Assembly (NCBI GenBank): GCA_021731025.1
Contig: JAKFYD010000008.1
Span: forward strand, 1 to 64,000
Reading direction: 5' to 3'
DNA: 64,000 bases
DNA from: Pseudobdellovibrionaceae bacterium
GTDB taxonomy: Bacteria; Bdellovibrionota; Bdellovibrionia; Bdellovibrionales; Bdellovibrionaceae
Shown here: one piece after another, positions 17,313 through 25,474 of the stretch
Position numbering within the stretch: the stretch's first letter is position 1
Layout of the letters: each line of letters begins with the position of its first letter
Notes under the pieces: model-generated
What the model saw: the letters and a program-made list of their open reading frames with translations, nothing else
What the model was told of the DNA's origin: nothing
Database searches by the model: none
Position numbers and translations under genes: made by a program

Positions 17313-17957
17313 TCAGACGAACTGAATTACATCATTCTTATCAAAGCGAACTTTTTTATTTCCCTGCGATTTATCTTCAGCACTTCGATAACCTAAGGCA
17401 ACGGCGGCAATCGTCTCGTAACCAGAATCCTGCAAATTCAATATCTGATCGTAAGTGTTGGGCTCAATTCCCTCTAATGGACAGGTATCAATACTCATCA
17501 GAGCTGCGGTTTCCATCAAGAAACCCATCGCGATATAAGCTTGGCGGTGAGTCCACCATTTGATGACTTCACGGCGTGGTCCATGAATCACGTCACCCAT
17601 AATACTTTTCTTGAAGCCAGCCAGAGATTCCATAGTGACCGAACGCACTTGGGAAATCCTTTCAAGAAACCTTTCGATATCTTTTTCAATAATGTCCGTG
17701 CGAGTGGTGAAGACCACAAAATGAGAACAATCTTCCACTTGGCTTTGTCGCCACGAAGCCTCACGCAATTTTTTGCGGACTTCGGGATTTTGCACGATAA
17801 AGAATTTCCAGGGTTGAAGACCGTAGGAAGAAGGTGCAAGCAACAAACTTTGCTCGAGCACTTCCCAATCTGCCGCGGAAATTTTTTTACTGGCGTCGAA
17901 GCGTTTCACCGCATAACGCCAGTTCAATTGTTTAAGAATGTCTTCGTTTTTGAACAA
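17313..17957 (-). CDS. Nitroreductase-family NAD(P)H:FMN oxidoreductase
   Basis: A 214-residue flavoenzyme of the NfsB/nitroreductase fold. The N-terminal R-Y-A-V-K-R-F-D motif, the L-A-P-S-S-Y-G-L-Q-P-W-K-F-F segment that cups FMN, and the late A-A-V-A-L-G-Y-R-S-A-E-D signature are present. Members reduce nitroaromatics, quinones or enones with NAD(P)H; the physiological substrate is not predictable. The gene lies three bases downstream of the fibronectin-III gene on the same strand and probably shares its transcript. A 233-residue open frame on the opposite strand is a shadow of these two genes. Confidence 0.88.
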   Translation of the reverse strand: MFKNEDILKQLNWRYAVKRFDASKKISAADWEVLEQSLLLAPSSYGLQPWKFFIVQNPEVRKKLREASWRQSQVEDCSHFVVFTTRTDIIEKDIERFLERISQVRSVTMESLAGFKKSIMGDVIHGPRREVIKWWTHRQAYIAMGFLMETAALMSIDTCPLEGIEPNTYDQILNLQDSGYETIAAVALGYRSAEDKSQGNKKVRFDKNDVIQFV

Positions 17958-17960
17958 GAA

Positions 17961-18395
17961 TTACTTTTCCGCAGTTTCAAACATGGATTTGGCGTAATTG
18001 CCTTTGATGGTGCCTCTCATGTTTTCGGGTTTAACGGCGGCGACTCTCCAGTAATAGTGTTTTCCTGTTTGCAAACCTTTCAATTGGAAGCTGGTTCCGT
18101 TGTAAAGCTTCTCATCCACGGCAAGCCATTTGTAAACGGGATCGGTGGCCACTTGCACGTGATAGGTTTGAACCCCTTCAACAGGAGTCCATTTCAAAGT
18201 CACTTCACTTCCGGAAATTTTATTCATGAAAGCGGGCTCTGAAAGGCTTGGAGTCTCTGGGGGTGTCGCCAAAGCTTTATTATGGGGCTTGGGTGGAAAC
18301 AAGGCTCCATTATCGCGATGACCTTCTTTGGCCAAGGATTGCATGGAAACAACAGTGAATAAGGTAAAGACGAGAATGCTAACTAAAATTTTCAT
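17961..18395 (-). CDS. Small secreted fibronectin type III protein
   Basis: A 144-residue exported protein. A signal peptide of about 22 residues (ending S-L-A) is followed by a short Pro/Ala linker and a single fibronectin type III domain of about 85 residues. The V-T-L-K-W-T-P-V-E-G-V-Q-T-Y-H-V-Q-V-A core and the G-K-H-Y-Y-W-R-V-A motif show this fold. It has no catalytic domain, so a binding or structural role outside the cytoplasm is likely. It is upstream of the nitroreductase with a three-base gap. Confidence 0.82.
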   Translation of the reverse strand: MKILVSILVFTLFTVVSMQSLAKEGHRDNGALFPPKPHNKALATPPETPSLSEPAFMNKISGSEVTLKWTPVEGVQTYHVQVATDPVYKWLAVDEKLYNGTSFQLKGLQTGKHYYWRVAAVKPENMRGTIKGNYAKSMFETAEK

Positions 18396-18536
18396 AAATT
18401 AAACCTCGGTGATTTTCTTAAAATTGCTCTCTCAAATTAATAGAAATTTAAAGCTTAAGGTACCATTTTTTCGGCGCTTTTCCAAAAGGCTAACTCCCTG
18501 TCTTGTGTTTTTTGGCCTTCGGTGTTAGGACTGGAG

Positions 18537-18912
18537 GCGGTTTCGTGGATGACTGCTTTAAAACTTTGCAAAAAGGATTAAAGAGGAAAGTCCGGACTTC
18601 ATCGGGCAGCGCAAGGGGTAACGCCCCTCGGTAGTAATGCTAGGAACAGTGGAACAGAGAGAATGTCCAGGGCTACGATCCTAAAAACGGGAACGGGAGT
18701 TTTTAGGGGAGCCGCTGGAGTGAAAACAGCTAAACTCTGCGTGAAGCAAGATCAAATAGGAGAGCGTTTAAGTGTGGCCCACACTTTGGCTTTCGGGTCA
18801 GATCGCTAGAGGGTGAGGGTGACCTCACTCCCAGAGAAATGGTCATCTAAGTTTATCAAGCGACTTTTGGGACTTGGTGAACGGGACAGAATCCGGCTTA
18901 AAGCGAAACCGA
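18537..18912 (+). ncRNA. rnpB: RNase P RNA, bacterial type A
   Basis: The catalytic RNA of RNase P, which removes 5' leaders from pre-tRNA. Universal blocks are readable: GAGGAAAGTCCGGAC at 18583-18597 (CR I), AGGAACAGTGGAACAGAGAG near 18642, and ACAGAATCCGGCTTA at 18886-18900 (CR V). The last pairs with CR I to make helix P4. Ends are set by helix P1, where 18538-18545 pairs perfectly with 18904-18911. Length of about 375 bases is normal for type A. A terminator follows. A 60-residue open frame inside it is not a gene. Confidence 0.93.
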
Positions 18913-18947
18913 AAATCCCAGCAAGACTGCAAAGTCTTGATGTTGTG

Positions 18948-18983
18948 AGGGGGTTGGCTCTAAAGGTCAGCCCCCTGTTTTTT
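18948..18983 (+). terminator. Rho-independent terminator of rnpB
   Basis: A GC-rich stem (AGGGGGTTGGC with GTCAGCCCCCT, two G-T pairs) with a short loop is followed by a run of T ending near 18983. Confidence 0.88.
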
Positions 18984-19056
18984 ATGAGCCGTTAGCAAGA
19001 GTATGATTTGATAGTTCGATTTCTTTAATATTATTATCGTGAAAACGAGGTTATTT

Positions 19057-19773
19057 ATGAAATTGATCAAAATCATTTTATGGATGGTATTTTTAACGAA
19101 TTGTACATCTGCGCAAAAGAACTCTATTTCTGAAATGCCGGCAAAATCTCAGGACAAACAAACTAAACCAATTGAAAAGCTTAAAGCTAAACTTCCGAAC
19201 AAAGTTGAACCTTTAAAAGGAAAATTCCTAGATTACGCTTACCTGATCCGACCCGATCATAAAGAACCTGGTTATAGTATTAATACTTTTTGGCTTAGCG
19301 ATGGATATGCGTATGGCGAAGGTCCTTATGATGGTTATCTTATCGAGTTGTTTTTATTTAGAGGAAAAGATCGTGATTTAGTTCTTGAACAAATAAGTAG
19401 GGAAGGGCTAGCAGAAGGCAAAGATTTTACTTTTGGCTATGAAATTAATCCTTATATTTTCACAAGTAATAAAATGAAAAAGACCACGCTTTCTCAAGTA
19501 TTTCCAATTCAAAAAATGGAAAAGCTCTATGCCAGTCAAATTGAGAAAATGAAACTAAAAGAAGAATTCAAAAATTCTGAGAAAGAATGGAATTATTTTA
19601 AATTGATTCGCTTACCTTTAAAGGGAACAACCATTGATCTTAAAGTTTGTCGCGAAGAGGGGATTTATATTAATAATTCTCCCTGCGCACTGATTGGGCA
19701 ACTTGCTTGGGATAAATCTAAATTTAATTTAAAGCCGGTAAACACTTTCGAGATTTCCAAAGAAATTTACTAG
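19057..19773 (+). CDS. Hypothetical lipoprotein
   Basis: A 238-residue lipoprotein without a recognised domain. The start at 19057 follows ACGAGG with six-base spacing; a GTG at 19039 is less likely. The N-terminal signal (L-W-M-V-F-L-T-N-C) ends in a lipobox cysteine near residue 16. A Lys/Gln/Pro-rich linker leads into a beta-rich domain with aromatic patches (Y-S-I-N-T-F-W-L-S-D-G-Y-A-Y-G-E-G) and two cysteines near the C-terminus that may form a disulfide. It is a single gene after rnpB, and no partner suggests a function. Confidence 0.7.
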   Translation: MKLIKIILWMVFLTNCTSAQKNSISEMPAKSQDKQTKPIEKLKAKLPNKVEPLKGKFLDYAYLIRPDHKEPGYSINTFWLSDGYAYGEGPYDGYLIELFLFRGKDRDLVLEQISREGLAEGKDFTFGYEINPYIFTSNKMKKTTLSQVFPIQKMEKLYASQIEKMKLKEEFKNSEKEWNYFKLIRLPLKGTTIDLKVCREEGIYINNSPCALIGQLAWDKSKFNLKPVNTFEISKEIY

Positions 19774-20139
19774 TCCACCACCTTGATTTTTAAACTTCAA
19801 AGATTCCGTCTACTGATTCACCAAATCTGTGGGGTGTGTGAGATTGCAATCGTTTGTTCCGTTGTCGCTGTTGTTCCTCCCACCAGAAACTACAGGGAGA
19901 TTTCCACTCGAAATGCAATTTCAAAACGACGAGCTAAAAAGGCTCGCCTAATCCCGCCATTTTTTGTGTCGATGAAATCTTAAGAGTAATGAAACTTCCA
20001 AAGTGTCTGTTCAAAATCAAGTCTTTGCCGTTTTATCATGTGACCGATACCGTAAGTTGATATCTGCGTTGTCTTTTAAGTTAATCAAGAACCCCGACGC
20101 AAACTGCGTGATAGTATCAAATGATACTATCACGCTTTA
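19774..20139. other. Intergenic stretch without a supported gene
   Basis: Between a lipoprotein and the metzincin-like gene. Short open frames on both strands lack ribosome sites and family resemblance. The only clear structure is the hairpin at 20106-20135. A stretch around 19810-19930 has a coding-like look on the minus strand, but it is only some 36 codons long and has no start. Confidence 0.6.
20106..20135. terminator. Long AT-rich hairpin, probable terminator
   Basis: A perfect 14-bp inverted repeat (20106-20119 with 20122-20135) lies four bases beyond the stop of the minus-strand protease gene and downstream of the plus-strand lipoprotein. TTTATT follows on the plus strand. Confidence 0.65.
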
Positions 20140-21390
20140 TTAAAAACCACTGTTGAGGTCAACGTACAAATCTCCATCGAGCTCGCCACCGATAATCAAT
20201 TGCCTGGGACCTGAGTACGCTGTCATAAATATTTTTCGAGATGCCGACCCATCAGTGAAATTAAAAGTGCCCTTGTATATGCGAAGTTTTTCCATATAAG
20301 CAATTGGTAATGGCTGCAAATTACCTATTTCTTGGAAGACTCTTTGTTCCTTAGTTAACCAAGCTCTAACCATACTTTTGGTGTTAAAATTTGTAGGTTG
20401 AGATATCATTTTTGCATTTCCAACAATTCGGGGCACTCCCCCGTCAGTTGAAGCTTTTATGGTTAAAATGTCATTATTAAAACTATGGTTTGTACAGACT
20501 TCATCGGACGAAAACTTGAAAAATTTCTGAAAGACTGTTTGGGACAGGTCTTTTGATGAATTCTGAAGTGATGGTGTAACACCGGGAGCTGGTGGGGTTT
20601 GTGACAATGAAACACAAAGTAATAAGGCATCAGCTAAATTATTACGTCCTGGGAGAAAAACATTCCAGCGATAATACAATTTGTCTTTTTCAACTTGTTC
20701 CCAGAATGATTGTTCCATGATGGCGCTATTCGGGTTTCCGGCTCTGGCTAGTGTAGTTTCAATTTCCCTTTCGCCCATCAAAAAAATATCGTCGTCGTGA
20801 GACAAGCCAAATAAATGACCCACCTCGTGGATAAGTACGGGAAGTAAATAGGTCCCCGAAGCAGCCGTCCAAGGTTTCCAATTGCTCGCGATGTTTTCAC
20901 TATTGAGAAGTTCAAATTTCAACGGACCACTTTGCGGTGAAAAATAGACAAAGCCTTTTCCTTTTAAATTTATCTTGTCGTATTCAGTGCGAACCGTGAG
21001 CCCAACATATTGAGTTGGATTTCTGATCCTTTCAAGTTGTGCTCCAGTTAAGACGCCAAATTGAAATTTGATATCAGGATTTTTATCGCAAGAGATTTCA
21101 ACAAAATTCTGAGTCGCAAGCTTTAAACTTTCATCATATGTAATTACGTCTTTAAACTGATACTTCCAATAATCAAAGGCAATGCGAATACGCTGCCGAA
21201 CCGATTCAATATCCTGGCCAAAATTAGCTTCATCGATTAACACACAATATTTAACTTCGGCCGTATTCGAAAAAAACCATGGGTTTTGTGCATCTTCGAT
21301 AAGTTCGCCGCCACCACTAACCCAGCCCGCTGCTGCGAGGGAGTTAAAACCTAAAACAAATAAAATTATTAAGACGAGACGATTAACCAT
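20140..21390 (-). CDS. Secreted metzincin-like zinc metalloprotease
   Basis: A 416-residue exported protein. A signal peptide of about 21 residues is followed by G-W-V-S-G-G-G-E-L. A zinc-binding motif V-L-I-H-E-V-G-H-L-F-G-L-S-H-D is near residue 190, the HExxHxxGxxHD form of metzincins (matrixin type, family M10/M12). A possible Met-turn is S-A-I-M. The N-terminal third could act as a propeptide; the C-terminal 170 residues are beta-rich and of unknown fold. The substrate is unknown, and a role in degrading prey or host protein is inference. It is divergent from a TIGR02147 regulator across an AT-rich spacer with phased boxes. Confidence 0.8.
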   Translation of the reverse strand: MVNRLVLIILFVLGFNSLAAAGWVSGGGELIEDAQNPWFFSNTAEVKYCVLIDEANFGQDIESVRQRIRIAFDYWKYQFKDVITYDESLKLATQNFVEISCDKNPDIKFQFGVLTGAQLERIRNPTQYVGLTVRTEYDKINLKGKGFVYFSPQSGPLKFELLNSENIASNWKPWTAASGTYLLPVLIHEVGHLFGLSHDDDIFLMGEREIETTLARAGNPNSAIMEQSFWEQVEKDKLYYRWNVFLPGRNNLADALLLCVSLSQTPPAPGVTPSLQNSSKDLSQTVFQKFFKFSSDEVCTNHSFNNDILTIKASTDGGVPRIVGNAKMISQPTNFNTKSMVRAWLTKEQRVFQEIGNLQPLPIAYMEKLRIYKGTFNFTDGSASRKIFMTAYSGPRQLIIGGELDGDLYVDLNSGF

Positions 21391-21458
21391 TTCAATTCCT
21401 TTGTAGGTTATTAAATTACTTTTATTTCTCTGCGTACGCTATACAAACATCCCTTACA

Positions 21459-21512
21459 TTTGACTATAAGTTAATTAATTGTTAATTAATTATTGATATT
21501 TAGTTAATTAAA
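21459..21512. promoter_or_regulatory. Divergent control region with three phased GTTAATTAA boxes
   Basis: Between the protease gene and the TIGR02147 gene, three exact GTTAATTAA copies start at 21470, 21481 and 21503. The 11- and 22-base spacings put them on one face of the helix. The last ends 15 bases before the regulator's ATG. A TTGACT at 21460 could be a -35 element for rightward transcription. Operator function is inferred. Confidence 0.5.
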
Positions 21513-21526
21513 AATACAATATTAAT

Positions 21527-22357
21527 ATGAATATATTTAGATACTTAAATTACAAGACCATTCTGAAAGCTAAGATTAAAGAATTAAAAGAAGTGAGGCA
21601 GGGGCGCTTTACTTTTGAAGCGCTTTCTCGAGCTTGCCGTGTCCAGAAAACTTATCTGTCAAAAATTTTGAATCATGATGGGAATTTAAATTCAGATCAG
21701 CTTTTTCGCGCCTGCGAGTTCCTCCGTTTTAGCGAGGAAGAGATCGATTATATTTTTTTAGTTTATGAGTACGAAAACACTCAGGTGGAATCCAGAAAAA
21801 AGAAAATTCACCAAAAGATTCAGTTTTATAAGAGTAAGTATGAGGCTACGGAAAGCCATATTGAGGTTGAAACACAAACTGTGAGTTCCACCCAAGATTT
21901 AACAAACTACTATGCAGATCCAAATTTTATATTGGTTCATATGTTCTGCACAGTCGAACGTTTTGCTAAAAATCCAAGTCTTATTGGAGAGCACTTAAAT
22001 TTATCGCAAAAGCGTATATTAGAAGTCATAGATGACCTCTGTAAAATAGGTGTTCTTAGAAAAATGAATGGCTCAGTTCAAGTTCTTAAAGACAACACCC
22101 ATTTGTCTAAGCTCAATGTCCTCTATAAAGTTTATCGATCCCAGATGCGCTTAAAAGCCCTTGAGAAATTGAATGAAAACGAAAGTTCCAACTACAGCTT
22201 TTCCGTTGTTTTCTCTTCGGTCCCTAGTGTTCGGGTTAACATCCAAGAGCGTTTCATGGCTTTCCTCAAAGAAACTCAGAAAGCTGTTCAATCCAACGAA
22301 GAAGAAGAAATTTACCAGATGAATTTCGATCTATTGAGCTGGAGCGAAGCAAAATAA
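21527..22357 (+). CDS. TIGR02147-family (DUF4423) putative regulator
   Basis: A 276-residue cytoplasmic protein. It begins Y-L-N-Y-K-T-I-L-K-A-K and contains an N-terminal helix-turn-helix-like region (T-F-E-A-L-S-R-A-C-R-V-Q-K-T-Y-L-S-K-I-L-N), the mark of TIGR02147 proteins. This is an expanded family of unproven function in Bdellovibrio and Fibrobacter. A middle charged helix and a second winged-helix-like segment (R-I-L-E-V-I-D-D-L-C-K-I-G-V-L-R) follow. The C-terminus ends F-D-L-L-S. DNA binding is likely. A similar protein lies at 37712-38521. It is divergent from the metalloprotease with possible operators between them. Confidence 0.83.
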   Translation: MNIFRYLNYKTILKAKIKELKEVRQGRFTFEALSRACRVQKTYLSKILNHDGNLNSDQLFRACEFLRFSEEEIDYIFLVYEYENTQVESRKKKIHQKIQFYKSKYEATESHIEVETQTVSSTQDLTNYYADPNFILVHMFCTVERFAKNPSLIGEHLNLSQKRILEVIDDLCKIGVLRKMNGSVQVLKDNTHLSKLNVLYKVYRSQMRLKALEKLNENESSNYSFSVVFSSVPSVRVNIQERFMAFLKETQKAVQSNEEEEIYQMNFDLLSWSEAK

Positions 22358-22359
22358 TC

Positions 22360-23157
22360 TCAACTGCTCGCCGAAGTGTAGTACTTCAAACAAAATTTCC
22401 AGTACTTCGTTGTGAGAAACACCAAGAAGGGCCCGAAAAACAAGGCCCAGGCAAATATTCCAAAATTTGGCGGATCCAAGATGGATCTTGCGGGGACGCT
22501 AGCGATCAGCCCTACAGGAATAAGTGTGAGAATCAAATACTTCATCCAAGGGAAATAAATCGAATCGGGTCGTGTTCCCAATTTATAAATGTTGTACCAA
22601 ATGAATTGCAGATTTTCAGATTTTGTAAAGATCACTGAGGTCGCCGCAAAGCTAAAACGGAAAGCATAGAAAACAAAAAATCCATTGGGAATCATGATGA
22701 TCAGCCACCACAATCGCGCCATCGAGAAATCAGGAAGCTGAGCTATACTCCACACTAACCACGCTACAGCCATAAGTAGGTTTCCGATATTCGCTGTGCC
22801 TATACGTTGAAAGCTCGCCATAAATTGAGAGTCTACCGGTTTCACCAAAAGCAAATCCAGATCACCTTTAGTAACTTTGTCAGAAAATCGATCTAAATTG
22901 TCTTGAAGAAAAATCATATAGAAAGAATCAACGACGAAGAGAACTCCCAGAAAGACGCGAGTTTGCTCTAGGGTCCAATTGCCAATAATATTCGTGTGTC
23001 TGTAAAGAACTTCAAATGTCAGAATCTGAGCGGCATACCAAAAGATATCGGTGAGGACGCGAAGTAAAAAATTAGCGCGGTATTCAAGATCCGCAATGAA
23101 ACTGGCTCGGGCGAAGGCGCAGAAAAGAAAGAAGTATTTTCTGAGCGTCTCGATCAT
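22360..23157 (-). CDS. ABC-2-type permease of an exporter (ABC2_membrane_6 type), second subunit
   Basis: A 265-residue integral membrane protein with about six hydrophobic segments. It has the N-terminal pattern A-R-A-S-F-I-A-D-L-E-Y-R-A-N-F-L-L typical of the DUF990/ABC2_membrane_6 permeases, and the D-L-D-L-L-L-V-K-P-V-D-S-Q-F motif after the second segment. Together with the next two genes it forms a three-component ABC exporter of the kind that includes the cyanobacterial viologen exporter VapABC. The ATG overlaps the stop of the upstream permease by four bases, so expression is coupled. The substrate is unknown. Confidence 0.85.
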   Translation of the reverse strand: MIETLRKYFFLFCAFARASFIADLEYRANFLLRVLTDIFWYAAQILTFEVLYRHTNIIGNWTLEQTRVFLGVLFVVDSFYMIFLQDNLDRFSDKVTKGDLDLLLVKPVDSQFMASFQRIGTANIGNLLMAVAWLVWSIAQLPDFSMARLWWLIIMIPNGFFVFYAFRFSFAATSVIFTKSENLQFIWYNIYKLGTRPDSIYFPWMKYLILTLIPVGLIASVPARSILDPPNFGIFAWALFFGPFLVFLTTKYWKFCLKYYTSASS

Positions 23158-23966
23158 GCGCCTGTCCCGACATAGGCTCGTAAACCACGGCGCCAGAAAA
23201 AATAACCAATGATATTGACGATGATAATTCCGCAGGTGACCGACACGAATCCTCTTTGCACATAGCTAAAATCAATTCGTCCTGTCAGGTAGCCCGTAGG
23301 AACATAAACTGCGTTGGCAAAAGGCAACTGTATCATAATTGTTTTCAGCGGCTCCGGCAGTAAGTCCAAAGGGAAAAGTTCGCCGGAAAGTAGCCACAGA
23401 CCTAAATTTTTTGCGGTGGTGATACCTTGAATGCGATTCAGAAAAAAAGCAAAGCAAGAAACGACAAAGCTCATCGAGTGCACTAAGATTAAATAATAGA
23501 ACACGAGCAATAATGAAATCGGTAGGCGATCCCAGTGAAAGGGAAGCTTGTAAATCAACACTGCCGTCAAAGGTATGATCAAAGAAAAAATCGTAGTGAT
23601 AAATTTGTAACCCAAGAGTTGGCTGAGATAATATTCGTAAAAGCTCAGTGGTCGTACGATCAAACTGTTGACTGTACCCGATTCAATTTCATTGATCATG
23701 CGAAACTCATACATCCAGCTGCTGGAAATTCGCGAAAGAAATGTCGCACACAGGGCGTAAGCCACGTAGTATTCTTGAGTGAAGCCACCGATCGTCATTA
23801 GACCGGACCGGGCAAAGATGGAAGTCCACAAGAGAATTTCGACAATGGTCGATAAAGTGGGTTGCACCACGGCATCCACGAAAAAGTTAAGTCTGTATTC
23901 CAGATTCGAAAGCATCGCGAGTTTAAAAAACGCGAGATTCCGTTTCCAGAAAGTGGCGAATAACAT
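23154..23966 (-). CDS. ABC-2-type permease of an exporter, first subunit
   Basis: About 270 residues with six hydrophobic segments and the family pattern F-F-K-L-A-M-L-S-N-L-E-Y-R-L-N-F-F near the N-terminus, then G-T-V-N-S-L-I-V-R-P-L-S-F-Y. The start is uncertain. ATG 23966 keeps the family N-terminus, overlaps the ATPase gene by 44 bases and has only a weak ribosome site. ATG 24029 would overlap by 107 bases. ATG 23915 would cut into the conserved segment. It pairs with the second permease to form the membrane channel. Confidence 0.8.
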   Translation of the reverse strand: MLFATFWKRNLAFFKLAMLSNLEYRLNFFVDAVVQPTLSTIVEILLWTSIFARSGLMTIGGFTQEYYVAYALCATFLSRISSSWMYEFRMINEIESGTVNSLIVRPLSFYEYYLSQLLGYKFITTIFSLIIPLTAVLIYKLPFHWDRLPISLLLVFYYLILVHSMSFVVSCFAFFLNRIQGITTAKNLGLWLLSGELFPLDLLPEPLKTIMIQLPFANAVYVPTGYLTGRIDFSYVQRGFVSVTCGIIIVNIIGYFFWRRGLRAYVGTGA

Positions 23967-24912
23967 CTTCAAAGTTGGTCTCGACAATTTTAAGATCTTG
24001 GATCTTTCCGTGAGTAGAAATTTCCGCAATCAGTTGGGGTAATTCTTTATTTTCAATTTCAAAGGAATGCTCTTTTTGACCTGGGATTAACGACTTTCCA
24101 ATCGACAAGCCAATAGCGCGCGTGGGTGCTTCTTCAAGCACAACCACCAGCTGCTGCTTGATTGAAGTTTTATTTATAAAATGCTTAACAGTTCCGTTGT
24201 AAACAATTTCTCCGTGACTGATTAAAAGCAATTGATCGGCCAATTTCGCAATGTCATCCATGTAGTGACTGGTCAAAATCACTGTTGTGCGTTTTTGTTT
24301 TACATAGCTTGCTAAAAATTCGCGAATGGTGGATTGAGCGACAATGTCCAAGCCGATGGTTGGTTCATCCAGAAATAAAACTTCGGGATCATGCAGAAGG
24401 GCGCCAATCAACTCCATCTTCATGCGTTCACCCAAACTTAAACGGCGCAACTGAGTTTCTAATACATGCGAACATTTTAAAAGTTTTGCAAGCTCCTGCA
24501 CTCGGGCCGCAGAGACTTGCAAATCCAAATCGTAAATGCGAGCGAGTAAAGAAAAACTGTCGAGCGGAGAGATGTCCCACCACAGCTGATTTTTTTGACC
24601 CAACAATAAGCTGATCCTGCGGAGATACTTATAATTTCGTTCCCAGGGATTATAGCCTAAGACATTCACGGAACCTGCAGAGGGGGCAATCAAGCCTGAT
24701 AAAATTTTAAGAAGGGTGGTTTTGCCGGCACCATTTGCGCCGATAAGGCCAATAATTTTTCCAGGTTCGATTTCAAGGTTGATGCTTTTGAGAGCCGCTC
24801 GCTCGATATACTGGCGTTGCCAAAAGCCCTTAAGGGAGTTGATCACTCCCTCGGGTTTTTTATAGGTCTGGTAAATGCGGGATAAATTTTTAGTTTGTAT
24901 CACGTAACTCAT
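23923..24912 (-). CDS. ABC exporter ATPase subunit
   Basis: A 329-residue ATPase with Walker A G-A-N-G-A-G-K-T, signature L-S-L-G-E-R-M-K-M, Walker B V-L-F-L-D-E-P-T and switch histidine L-T-S-H-Y. The N-terminal extension with S-L-K-G-F-W-Q-R and the roughly 80-residue C-terminal tail are typical of ATPases paired with the ABC2_membrane_6 permeases. It energises export by the two following membrane proteins. The three genes overlap in series, a tight operon. A lipid-like, antibiotic or cation substrate is possible, and none can be chosen from the sequence. Confidence 0.88.
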   Translation of the reverse strand: MSYVIQTKNLSRIYQTYKKPEGVINSLKGFWQRQYIERAALKSINLEIEPGKIIGLIGANGAGKTTLLKILSGLIAPSAGSVNVLGYNPWERNYKYLRRISLLLGQKNQLWWDISPLDSFSLLARIYDLDLQVSAARVQELAKLLKCSHVLETQLRRLSLGERMKMELIGALLHDPEVLFLDEPTIGLDIVAQSTIREFLASYVKQKRTTVILTSHYMDDIAKLADQLLLISHGEIVYNGTVKHFINKTSIKQQLVVVLEEAPTRAIGLSIGKSLIPGQKEHSFEIENKELPQLIAEISTHGKIQDLKIVETNFEDVIRHFLETESRVF

Positions 24913-24931
24913 ATGAGTTCGTGATACTAGC

Positions 24932-25456
24932 CTATCGGTGAATTAATTGTATACATTCTTGAAGTGTTGCAACGCTAGCGCGTCCAATACCTCGATTTTT
25001 ATTCACGCTGAAAAGTTGGAATCCAGTTCCATTCCAGCTGCAGATTAAATTTCTGTCAGCATGGCGTACAGCATAGTTACAATCCGCTCCTGTTGCGTAT
25101 CCAAAGCCTGAAAAGCCAACGGCATGATTTTCATAGATATGATAGGGCTGAAAATTAACACCATTCCAATTGCAGACGACAGGCTCATGGGAATCAGCCG
25201 TTGCATAAAGAGCTTGGTAACAATCTTCAGGCTGTGCATACCCAAAACCATATTTACCAACGAATACGTCATTATTTTGGTCATAAGGTTGATAATTAGT
25301 CCCTTGGGTTCCACAAACCAATTTATAAGGATGTTGGTGATGGTGATGACCGTGATGATGGTGACCATGATCGTGGTGTCTCCCGTGAGCCAGAGCTATT
25401 GAACTGAGAGTCGCTAAGCCCATCTGCAAAGCTAAAAAAAGCAGTCCTGATTTCAT
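24932..25456 (-). CDS. Secreted His-rich protein with three Cys-containing repeats
   Basis: A 174-residue exported protein with a signal peptide ending A-L-A. It then has a His cluster of some 20 residues (H-G-R-H-H-D-H-G-H-H-H-H and on), likely to bind Zn, Cu or Ni. Three imperfect repeats of about 40 residues follow. Each opens with a V-C or I-C step and W-N-G-x-x-F-Q or a close variant, passes through G-F-G-Y-A or a related turn, and ends with a D-C or E-C step. The strong ribosome site AAGGAGGAC lies upstream. I do not know the family; metal scavenging or a surface role is inference. An antisense frame rich in Met and Ile is only a shadow. Confidence 0.78.
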   Translation of the reverse strand: MKSGLLFLALQMGLATLSSIALAHGRHHDHGHHHHGHHHHQHPYKLVCGTQGTNYQPYDQNNDVFVGKYGFGYAQPEDCYQALYATADSHEPVVCNWNGVNFQPYHIYENHAVGFSGFGYATGADCNYAVRHADRNLICSWNGTGFQLFSVNKNRGIGRASVATLQECIQLIHR

Positions 25457-25474
25457 ATTGTCCTCCTTATTAAT

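Noticed and set aside
17541-18242. A 233-codon open frame on the plus strand
   Set aside because: It is antisense to the nitroreductase and fibronectin-III genes, both with clear family patterns, and has no ribosome site or recognisable protein.
18813-18995. A 60-codon open frame inside rnpB
   Set aside because: The region is the RNase P RNA with conserved blocks and its terminator; the frame is chance.
19783-19983. A 66-codon plus-strand frame, and a 36-codon minus-strand frame in the same place
   Set aside because: Neither has a start or ribosome site with support, and neither recalls any family.
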